A stretch of 6,081 nucleotides of DNA from Treponema sp. (GTDB taxonomy: Bacteria > Spirochaetota > Spirochaetia > Treponematales > Breznakiellaceae), in NCBI GenBank assembly GCA_009780545.1, contig WQZW01000099.1, forward strand, positions 1-6,081, written 5' to 3'. Both the position numbers and the translations under genes were made by a program. Shown here piece after piece: positions 1 to 5,102 of the stretch. A model generated the notes under the pieces. That model was not told the origin of the DNA and searched no databases. It saw nothing but the letters and a program-made list of their open reading frames with translations. The first letter of the stretch is position 1, and each line of letters begins with the position of its first letter.

Positions 1-345
1 CCCGTCGCTGCCGGCAAGGAAGGGCCTTCCTGCCATGGCCTCGCTCGGGCGGACCAGCTCCCGCAGGTAGTCCAACGCACCGGCGTCCCGGGAGAAAACC
101 CCGCAGGAACGCCCGGCCAGGCCGATGTGCGCGAACAGGATTTCCAGGTAACCGAACGCCCGGGGCGAGGGCTCGGCACAGCCGAGGAAGAAAACCCCGG
201 CCGGCAGCAGGTCCGCCCCGCCGAAAGTCCCGGCCCCGACCGTCGATGCCGTCCGTCCCACGATGCGGGCGATCTCCCCGGCAATGTCGTCCGTGGAATC
301 CCGCCCGTCGGTAACTATCAGCACCCTGCCCGGCCCTTCCGTCAT
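1..345 (-). CDS. Flavodoxin-fold-like protein, N-terminal part (runs off left edge)
   Basis: An open frame of 115 codons without stop runs off the left edge. The N-terminus MTEGPGRVLIVTDGRDSTDD looks like strand beta1 (VLIV) followed by a Ser/Thr-containing loop and a helix (DDIAGEIARIVG), the usual opening of a flavodoxin-type Rossmann-like fold. Around residues 50-85 a second hydrophobic strand (GVFFLGC), a helix and another strand (CGVFS) follow in the expected order. The canonical T/S-x-T-G-x-T FMN phosphate loop is not intact (GRDST instead), so FMN binding is uncertain and the protein may only share the fold. The ATG at 345 is the first possible start: an in-frame TAG lies four codons upstream. 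It has no properly spaced Shine-Dalgarno. A GTG at 324 (codon 8) has GGAAGGG nine bases upstream and would begin just at beta1, so it is a real alternative. It shares its strand with the OmpA-like gene but seems to have its own promoter. The exact family is not recognised. Confidence 0.7.
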   Translation of the reverse strand, partial: MTEGPGRVLIVTDGRDSTDDIAGEIARIVGRTASTVGAGTFGGADLLPAGVFFLGCAEPSPRAFGYLEILFAHIGLAGRSCGVFSRDAGALDYLRELVRPSEAMAGRPFLAGSDG

Positions 346-351
346 CCTTGC

Positions 352-380
352 AGTCTACGTCCCCGGAGTTCGGTTGTCAA
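352..380 (-). promoter_or_regulatory. Sigma70-type promoter of the flavodoxin-like gene
   Basis: On the minus strand a perfect TTGACA -35 box (380-375) is followed by a 17-base spacer and TAGACT (357-352, four of six consensus bases). The predicted transcription start, seven bases past the -10, falls on the A of the ATG at 345, so the mRNA would be leaderless for that start. If translation uses the GTG at 324, the leader would be about 21 bases and would contain GGAAGGG. The boxes are seen directly; activity is inferred. Confidence 0.6.
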
Positions 381-435
381 TATATCCGTTCGGGAAAAGT
401 CGGGAAAGTATCCGGTTGAAAACAGGAGGGGTGGA

Positions 436-462
436 GTCCGAACTGCCTTTGGCAGTTTGGAC
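436..462. repeat. Hairpin-forming inverted repeat, 12-bp stem
   Basis: The arms GTCCGAACTGCC (436-447) and GGCAGTTTGGAC (451-462) pair around a TTT loop. Eleven positions are Watson-Crick. The twelfth is G.U if transcribed on the plus strand, but a C/A mismatch if transcribed on the minus strand. It lies 38 bases past the stop of the OmpA-like gene. On the minus strand the next T-rich stretch (TGTTTTC) is about 12 bases away, which is weak for a Rho-independent terminator. It could be an mRNA 3'-end stabiliser, an imperfect terminator, or a copy of a small dispersed palindromic repeat. Confidence 0.6.
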
Positions 463-500
463 AGGCTCGTTCCCCGCATCGGGACCGGGGCCGACAAATT

Positions 501-1817
501 CTAGTTCTCCAGGATGGTGATTTCCACGCGGCGGTTCAGCCTGCGGCCTTCCTCGGTATCGTTGCCGGCCACGGGGCGTTCGGCGCCGTAGCCCCGGACC
601 ACGATGCGGTCCCGGTCGCGCACGCCGAGTTCGAGCAGGCGGCCGGCGACCACGGAGGCGCGTTCGGCGGAAAGGGCCAACCGGCCCTCGGCGTTGCCGG
701 CAAGGGCCGTGTGCCCGCCGACGAGGATGTCGCGGTCGGGATAACGCCTGAGGATGTCGGCGATAAGTTCGATCTTTTCCATTTCGCCGGGGAGCATCTC
801 GGCGGTGTCGGCGTAAAAGCGGATGTCGTCGAGGCTGATCGCCACCCCTTCGGGAACGGCCCTGACGGAAACTTCCGGTATCCCCAGGTCCTCGATCTGC
901 CCGGCGATCTCCCTGACCAGTTCGTCCCGGTCCATCCGCACCGATTCCACCACCTCGGCCTCGGCCAGGCCGCGGTACTCCACCGTCCTGCCGTCGGAAA
1001 GCTCGAAAACGTAGCGGAATTCCTCCCGGTGGGCCACCGTCTGGCCGGCCTCGGTATCCCAGAAGACCAGTTGGTCGGAGCTGCCGGTGATCCTTCGGGG
1101 AACGACGCTTCCCCGCACCGGTTCGGGCTCCAGCCGCAGGGTATAGCTTACCCGAAAGGCCTGGAGGGTACGGCCCTTCCAGTCGCGGGGGCCGAGGAAT
1201 TCGTATTCGGCGAGGAAGGGGATGCTGTAGGGTTCGGGGATGCCGAAGTTGTCCCGAAAGTCGTGGGCCTCCCAGCCCTCGGAAGTCCAGCGGTCGCCGA
1301 TTTCCACCGGTCCGCCCCGGAACACCGGCAGGTCGCGGACCACCGGCATGAAGAAGCGGGGGGCGACGTCCATCCTGCCGAGGCGGTCGCGCCAAAACTC
1401 CGAATCGTATTCCCTGGACCAGACGAAGTTCCGCCCGGAACGGGCCGTGCCGGGACGACCGGTTTCGGCGAGGACCGCCATCTCCGATGTCTGGAAAGTC
1501 GCGCGGTGCAGGCCGGAACCCCCGTTCTCGGAAACGATCTCGACGGCTATCCTGTTGAGGATTTCCGCGGTGTGGCTGAGTCTGCGGTCGACGAACACGT
1601 CCTGCGTTATCGTGGAGACGATCCGGTACCTGTCGCCGGCCCGGTACCTGAACTCGAACAGTTCCCCGGCGTCGAGTTGCCGTGCCGAGAGGGAAAACGC
1701 CGCAAGCAGGACCAGAAATCCCGCCGTGCCGAGGCGCGTTTTTCCGCTTCGGCACGGCCGGTTTTGGCCCCGCCGACCTTGGCACGCCCGGCCTTGCCGG
1801 GAGCTGTCTTGACGCAT
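501..1817 (-). CDS. Exported OmpA-family (OmpA C-terminal domain) protein
   Basis: This 438-residue protein ends in an OmpA-like peptidoglycan-associating domain (about residues 315-438). Visible motifs are ISLDDIRFYADTAEMLP, ILVGGHTALAG, LALSAERASVV and GYGAERPVAGND followed by RRLNRRVEITI. The N-terminus has a long basic stretch, then a hydrophobic segment (about 29-43, GTAGFLVLLAAFSLSA) without a lipobox cysteine, so export by signal peptidase I is likely. Residues 50-310 are rich in beta-type segments that I do not recognise. The OmpA-domain Asp that binds diaminopimelate (as in GHTD) is Ala371, while the partner Arg386 is kept. I chose the ATG at 1817 because GGAGGG lies three bases before it, close to the spacing seen at ppdK. 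The upstream in-frame ATG at 1835 (six extra residues) has no ribosome site and abuts a hairpin. It is the second gene after ppdK, 65 bases downstream. Probable role: anchoring the outer envelope to the cell wall. Confidence 0.88.
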   Translation of the reverse strand: MRQDSSRQGRACQGRRGQNRPCRSGKTRLGTAGFLVLLAAFSLSARQLDAGELFEFRYRAGDRYRIVSTITQDVFVDRRLSHTAEILNRIAVEIVSENGGSGLHRATFQTSEMAVLAETGRPGTARSGRNFVWSREYDSEFWRDRLGRMDVAPRFFMPVVRDLPVFRGGPVEIGDRWTSEGWEAHDFRDNFGIPEPYSIPFLAEYEFLGPRDWKGRTLQAFRVSYTLRLEPEPVRGSVVPRRITGSSDQLVFWDTEAGQTVAHREEFRYVFELSDGRTVEYRGLAEAEVVESVRMDRDELVREIAGQIEDLGIPEVSVRAVPEGVAISLDDIRFYADTAEMLPGEMEKIELIADILRRYPDRDILVGGHTALAGNAEGRLALSAERASVVAGRLLELGVRDRDRIVVRGYGAERPVAGNDTEEGRRLNRRVEITILEN

Positions 1818-1835
1818 TTTCCCTCCGCGACACAT

Positions 1836-1876
1836 GCGGAAGACGGGCCCTCCCCAAGGTCCGGCCCGCCTTCCGC
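1836..1876 (-). repeat. Strong inverted repeat between ppdK and the OmpA-like gene
   Basis: On the minus-strand transcript, GCGGAAGGCGGGCC (1876-1863) pairs with GGCCCGTCTTCCGC (1849-1836) over 14 positions. Thirteen are Watson-Crick and one is G.U; the loop is 13 bases. The hairpin begins seven bases after the ppdK stop and ends just before the ATG at 1835. No U-run follows, only ATGTGTCGCGGAGGG, so it is not a typical Rho-independent terminator. Likely roles are 3'-end protection of ppdK mRNA, partial attenuation, or processing between two operon genes. Its position also argues for translation of the OmpA-like gene starting downstream at 1817. Confidence 0.65.
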
Positions 1877-1882
1877 CGTGGG

Positions 1883-4800
1883 CTATTCTTCCTTTACTTT
1901 TCTGGGCCGTCCCCGGCTCTTTTTCTCGCCGGGTGCGGATTCCTTCCTGGCGGTTGCCGTCGGCTTTTTCTCCTTGGCGACCTTCTTCGGCGCGGGCGTT
2001 TTCTTGGTCGCCGTCACCTTCTGTTCCGCCACCGCCTTGGAGGGCCGTCCCCGTTTTCCGGGTTCCTTCTTCGGCGTCGTCATCTTCCCTTCCGCCGCCA
2101 CCTTTGAAGGCCGTCCCCGTTTTCCGGGCTCCTTCTTCGGCGCCGCCGACTTGACGGCCGATTTCTTGGCCGCCGGCTTTTTGTCCGCCGCCGCCTTCTT
2201 CGGCCTGCCGGCGGATTTCTTTCCGGTCGCCGCATCCTTGGCCGGCTTTCTGCCGACCGCCGCTTTCCTTCCGGCCGGCTTCTTGTCCGCCGCGGTCTTC
2301 TTCGCCCCGGACTTCCTGCCGGATGCCGATTTCTTGGTCCCGGTTTCTTCCTCGTAGCCGATTACCGCCTGGGCGCTGGCAAGGCGGGCCAGCGGAACCC
2401 GGAAGGGCGAGCAGGAAACGTAGCTCAGCCCGGAGCGGTAGCAGAAGTCGATGGTCGCGGGGTCCCCGCCATGCTCGCCGCAGACGCCGATGCTGAGGCC
2501 CGGCTTGACCTCGCGGCCCTGGTCGATGGCCAGCTTCATCAACGCTCCCACGCCGGATTTGTCCACGCTCTGGAAGGGATCGACCTCGAATATTCCCTGG
2601 GACAGGTAGTCCGGAAGGAAGGTGTTGATGTCGTCCCGGCTGATTCCGAAGGTCATCTGGGTAAGGTCGTTGGTGCCGAAGCTGAAGAAGTCCGCCATCG
2701 GGGCGATCTCGTCGGAACAGACCGCGGCCCGCGGGATCTCGATCATCGTGCCGATCTTCACCGGCAGCTTCACGCCGGCTGCGGCAAAAACCCTTTCAAG
2801 GATTTTTTCGGCATTGGGCCTGAGGATGTCCAGTTCCTTGCTGCCGAAGACCAGCGGGATCATGATTTCCGGGCTTACCGGGAAATCTTCCTTCATGCAC
2901 TGCACGGCGGCCCGCGCTATGGCCTCGACCTGCATGTCGTAGATCTCGGGGTACGTGATGGCCAGACGGCATCCGCGGTGTCCGAGCATGGGGTTGAATT
3001 CCTTCAGGCTTTCCACCTTGGCCTTCAGCCTGTCGAAACTTACGCCGACCCTTTTGGCCAGTTCGTCGATCTCGGCATCGGTGTGGGGAACAAATTCGTG
3101 CAGGGGCGGATCGAGGAGCCTGATGACAACCGGCCGGCCTTCCATCGCCTTAAAGATTCCGTAGAAATCCTTCTCCTGCAGGGGCAACAGGTCCTTGAGT
3201 GCGGCAAGGCGGGCTTCCTTGTCACCGGCGATGATCATCGCCCTGAAGTAGGGAAGTTTTTCCTCGTCGAAGAACATGTGCTCGGTGCGGCAAAGGCCGA
3301 TGCCTTCCGCCCCGAAGTCGAAGGCCCGCTTCGCATCTTCCGGCGTGTCGGCGTTGGTGCGGATCCCGAAACCCTTGAGTTTTCCCCGAACGGCCTTCTT
3401 GCGGGTGCTGTCGCACCATGAAAGGAAGATTTCCATTTCCTTGGAAACGTTGGGCGGGACGAGATTCAGCTTGCCCTCGTAGACCGCACCGGTGGAACCG
3501 TCGATGGTAAGCCAGTCGCCCTGGGAAAGATGCTTGTCCTTGATCCGGACGCCGCCTTCGACGACGGAAACCTCGCCGGCACCGGCCACGCAGGGCGTTC
3601 CCATGCCGCGGGCCACGACCGCCGCATGGCTTGTCATCCCCCCGGTCGAGGTAAGGATGCCCTCGGCCGCGACCATGCCGCCGATGTCCTCCGGGCTGGT
3701 TTCCTTGCGGACCAGCAGCACCTGTTCGCCCCCGGCCTTCCATTCCTCGGCATCCTTCGCCGAAAAAACGATCCTGCCGGTGGCGGCCCCGGGAGAGGCG
3801 TTCAGCCCGCGGGTAAGCTCGACGGCGTCTTTCTTTTCCTTGGGATCGATCATCGGGTGCAGGAGCTGGTCCAGGTGCCCGGCGGTTACCCGCATAATCG
3901 CCATGTTCTTGTCGATGAGTCCCTCGGCGACCATGTCCAGGGCGGTCTTGATCGCGGCCATCCCGGAACGTTTTCCGTTACGGGCCTGGAGGATGAAAAG
4001 CTTTCCCCTCTCCACGGTAAACTCGATGTCCTGCATGTCGCGGAAGTGTTTTTCGAGTTTGTTCTTGTAGCCGACAAGTTCGGCGTAGATGGCGGGATTT
4101 TCCTTTTTGAGCGAGGAAAGTTTTTCCGGAGTCCTGATCCCGGCGACCACGTCCTCGCCCTGGGCGTTCATCAGGTATTCCCCGTAAAACACGTTTTCCC
4201 CGGTGGAGGGATCCCGGCTGAAGCAGACGCCGGTTCCGGAATCCTCGCCGAAATTCCCGAAAACCATGGACTGCACGTTGACCGCCGTTCCCTTGAGCCC
4301 GCGGATATTTTCATGCTTGCGGTATTTGATCGCCCGCTCGTTCATCCACGAGCCGAACACCGCGTCGATGGCGCCCCAAAGCTGCTGATGCGGATCCTGG
4401 GGAAATTCCGTCCCGGTTTCTTCCTTGATGATTTTCTTGTACTTGCCGACAAGTTCCTTCAGGTCCTCGGCACCGAGATCGGTGTCCAGTTTTACCCCCC
4501 GGTTTTCCTTAAGGCCATGCAGGGCGCCCTCGAAAAGTTGGTCGTTCACGCCCATCACCACGTCGCCGTACATCTGGATAAAGCGACGGTAGGAATCCCA
4601 TGCGAAACGGTCCTTGCCGGTTTTTTGCGCGAGCCCAAGCACCGCGCCGTCGTTCATTCCCAGGTTGAGGATCGTGTCCATCATGCCGGGCATCGAGGCG
4701 GCGGCACCTGAACGCACCGAAACCAGAAGCGGATCGTCCGGGTCGCCGAGCTTTTTTTTCATCGTCTTTTCCAGCTTGGCAAGGCTTTCGTGCACGTCCT

Positions 4801-5005
4801 TGCGGACCGCATCGGAATAGCTCCTGCCGTTCGCATAGTAGGCGGCACAAACCTCCGTGGAGATCGTGAACCCGGGCGGAACCGGCATACCCAGGTTCGC
4901 CATCTCGGCAAGGTTGGCGCCTTTTCCGCCAAGCACATGCTTCATCGCCGCATTGCCGTCCGCCTTTTTGTTTCCAAAAAAGAAAACGTTTTTTGTCTTC
5001 GCCAT
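1883..5005 (-). CDS. ppdK: Pyruvate, phosphate dikinase with AT-hook-bearing C-terminal tail
   Basis: This enzyme interconverts pyruvate + ATP + phosphate and phosphoenolpyruvate + AMP + pyrophosphate in the cytoplasm, linking glycolysis and gluconeogenesis. The 1040 residues fall into a nucleotide-binding part (about 1-345: GGKGANLAEM, SVRSG, DIEF, LQARNGKR), a phosphohistidine swivel domain (about 400-515, GGMTSHAAVVARGMG, catalytic His460), and a PEP/pyruvate TIM barrel (about 540-880). Barrel active-site residues match Clostridium symbiosum PPDK: Arg573, Arg629, Glu756, Asn779 and Cys842. Homologues usually stop near residue 880-890. Here a basic low-complexity tail continues to 1040 (separate entry). 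The ATG at 5005 is preceded by GGAGG four bases upstream. The in-frame ATG at 5074 would add 23 residues across the promoter region and has no ribosome site. The gene is divergent from the helicase and followed by the OmpA-like gene. Family assignment is secure; the function of the tail is unknown. Confidence 0.97.
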   Translation of the reverse strand: MAKTKNVFFFGNKKADGNAAMKHVLGGKGANLAEMANLGMPVPPGFTISTEVCAAYYANGRSYSDAVRKDVHESLAKLEKTMKKKLGDPDDPLLVSVRSGAAASMPGMMDTILNLGMNDGAVLGLAQKTGKDRFAWDSYRRFIQMYGDVVMGVNDQLFEGALHGLKENRGVKLDTDLGAEDLKELVGKYKKIIKEETGTEFPQDPHQQLWGAIDAVFGSWMNERAIKYRKHENIRGLKGTAVNVQSMVFGNFGEDSGTGVCFSRDPSTGENVFYGEYLMNAQGEDVVAGIRTPEKLSSLKKENPAIYAELVGYKNKLEKHFRDMQDIEFTVERGKLFILQARNGKRSGMAAIKTALDMVAEGLIDKNMAIMRVTAGHLDQLLHPMIDPKEKKDAVELTRGLNASPGAATGRIVFSAKDAEEWKAGGEQVLLVRKETSPEDIGGMVAAEGILTSTGGMTSHAAVVARGMGTPCVAGAGEVSVVEGGVRIKDKHLSQGDWLTIDGSTGAVYEGKLNLVPPNVSKEMEIFLSWCDSTRKKAVRGKLKGFGIRTNADTPEDAKRAFDFGAEGIGLCRTEHMFFDEEKLPYFRAMIIAGDKEARLAALKDLLPLQEKDFYGIFKAMEGRPVVIRLLDPPLHEFVPHTDAEIDELAKRVGVSFDRLKAKVESLKEFNPMLGHRGCRLAITYPEIYDMQVEAIARAAVQCMKEDFPVSPEIMIPLVFGSKELDILRPNAEKILERVFAAAGVKLPVKIGTMIEIPRAAVCSDEIAPMADFFSFGTNDLTQMTFGISRDDINTFLPDYLSQGIFEVDPFQSVDKSGVGALMKLAIDQGREVKPGLSIGVCGEHGGDPATIDFCYRSGLSYVSCSPFRVPLARLASAQAVIGYEEETGTKKSASGRKSGAKKTAADKKPAGRKAAVGRKPAKDAATGKKSAGRPKKAAADKKPAAKKSAVKSAAPKKEPGKRGRPSKVAAEGKMTTPKKEPGKRGRPSKAVAEQKVTATKKTPAPKKVAKEKKPTATARKESAPGEKKSRGRPRKVKEE
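2009..2140 (-). repeat. Tandem 66-bp duplication inside the ppdK tail
   Basis: Residues 956-977 and 978-999 are two adjacent 22-residue units, each starting PKKEPGKRGRPSK. The first 13 residues are identical and about 17 of 22 match overall. At the DNA level a 20-base core (2043-2062 and 2109-2128) is identical at a 66-base offset. Each unit carries one KRGRPSK AT-hook, so the duplication multiplied the hook. The third-position differences that remain show it is not brand new. Confidence 0.85.
2084..2093 (-). promoter_or_regulatory. Possible internal ribosome binding site in the ppdK tail
   Basis: GGAAGGG (2093-2087) lies three bases before the only Met codon of the tail (Met975, ATG at 2083). 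The arrangement resembles GGAGGG-AAA-ATG at the OmpA-like gene. Use of this start would give a 66-residue, in-frame, highly basic peptide ending at 1883 with three RGRP hooks. The site is also simply the codons for Glu-Gly-Lys, so chance is a serious alternative. Confidence 0.3.
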
Positions 5006-5054
5006 TTTTCCTCCAAATAGTCCCGTATTTTTTTCGCTGCCTGCTCTCTTTCCT

Positions 5055-5083
5055 ATAGTACACATAATCGACAAAAATGAAAA
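5055..5083 (-). promoter_or_regulatory. Candidate ppdK promoter
   Basis: On the minus strand TTTTCA (5083-5078) and TACTAT (5060-5055) are separated by 17 bases, each matching four of six sigma70 consensus positions. The start would be near 5048, giving a leader of about 43 bases with GGAGG close to its end. The match is moderate and other boxes in this AT-rich stretch are possible. Confidence 0.35.
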
Positions 5084-5096
5084 GAGCCTGTATCCT
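5068..5096 (+). promoter_or_regulatory. Candidate helicase promoter
   Basis: On the plus strand TCGACA (5068-5073, five of six) and TATCCT (5091-5096, four of six) are 17 bases apart. The predicted start is at 5103, the A of the helicase ATG, which would make the mRNA leaderless. A competing -10, TATAGT (5054-5059, five of six), has only a poor -35 and would give a leader of about 37 bases without a ribosome binding site. Confidence 0.35.
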
Positions 5097-5102
5097 TATA
5101 TC

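Larger units (their letters stand above)
346..500. other. Intergenic region between the OmpA-like gene and the flavodoxin-like gene
   Basis: These 155 bases carry no convincing gene. Short frames crossing them on either strand lack coding character or a ribosome binding site. They hold a hairpin at 436-462 on the OmpA-like side and the promoter at 352-380 on the flavodoxin-like side. A weaker short inverted repeat (CCCCG at 472-476 with CGGGG at 486-490) sits just past the OmpA-like stop codon. No clear U-tract follows any stem on the minus strand, so a classic intrinsic terminator for the OmpA-like transcript is not evident. Confidence 0.7.
1886..2350 (-). other. Histone-H1/HMGA-like tail of ppdK with AT-hook motifs
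   Basis: This covers residues 886-1040 of the ppdK product. By hand count there are about 41 Lys and 12 Arg against 14 acidic residues in 155; the rest is mostly Ala, Pro, Gly, Ser and Thr. There are no aromatic residues, so it should be disordered. Four GRP cores are visible: AGRPKK (932-937), KRGRPSK (962-968), KRGRPSK (984-990) and SRGRPRK (1030-1036). The last three match the RGRP core of AT-hooks, which bind the minor groove of AT-rich DNA. The rest resembles KKPA/KKSA repeats of H1-like bacterial proteins. The tail is continuous with the enzyme frame. DNA or polyanion binding is inferred from composition and motif only. Confidence 0.85.
5006..5102. promoter_or_regulatory. Divergent AT-rich promoter region between ppdK and the helicase
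   Basis: This is a 97-base gap with about 37% G+C by hand count, much lower than the flanking genes. It must hold promoters for both directions. It includes the ppdK ribosome site GGAGG (5014-5010, minus strand), a T8 run at 5027-5034, and candidate -10/-35 boxes that overlap between the strands. I see no clear operator palindrome. Confidence 0.7.

Noticed and set aside
355..1857. 500-codon minus-strand open frame overlapping the OmpA-like gene
   Set aside because: The translation is Arg/Pro/Gly-rich with no recognisable domain. It is a shifted frame over a clear OmpA-family gene, a common artefact in G+C-rich DNA.
1886..2350. The tail as a sequencing frameshift joining ppdK to a separate downstream histone-like gene
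   Set aside because: The frame is continuous from the Cys842 region to the stop, with no start codon or ribosome site near residue 886. Composition changes gradually without a broken motif. It cannot be fully excluded without reads.
711..2357. 548-codon plus-strand open frame with a Phe/Ala/Pro-rich, membrane-like C-terminal half
   Set aside because: The hydrophobic part is the antisense of the Lys/Ala-rich ppdK tail (Lys AAG read backwards gives CTT, and shifted gives TTC). There is no start site support and no known domain.
3530..4711. 393-codon plus-strand open frame antisense to ppdK
   Set aside because: It lies wholly over the conserved dikinase domains. It is rich in His, Asp and Gly as expected of antisense reading, with no homologous motif.
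4752..4759. Run of eight T (A8 in the ppdK coding strand, codons 83-85) as a possible slippage or phase-variation site
   Set aside because: It encodes Lys-Lys-Lys in a normal reading frame, and a single A8 run is unremarkable without evidence of length variation.
5006..5074. Longer ppdK start at 5074 (adds 23 residues)
   Set aside because: The extra residues are translated from the AT-rich promoter region with no ribosome site. The ATG at 5005 has GGAGG at four bases and matches the usual PPDK N-terminus.
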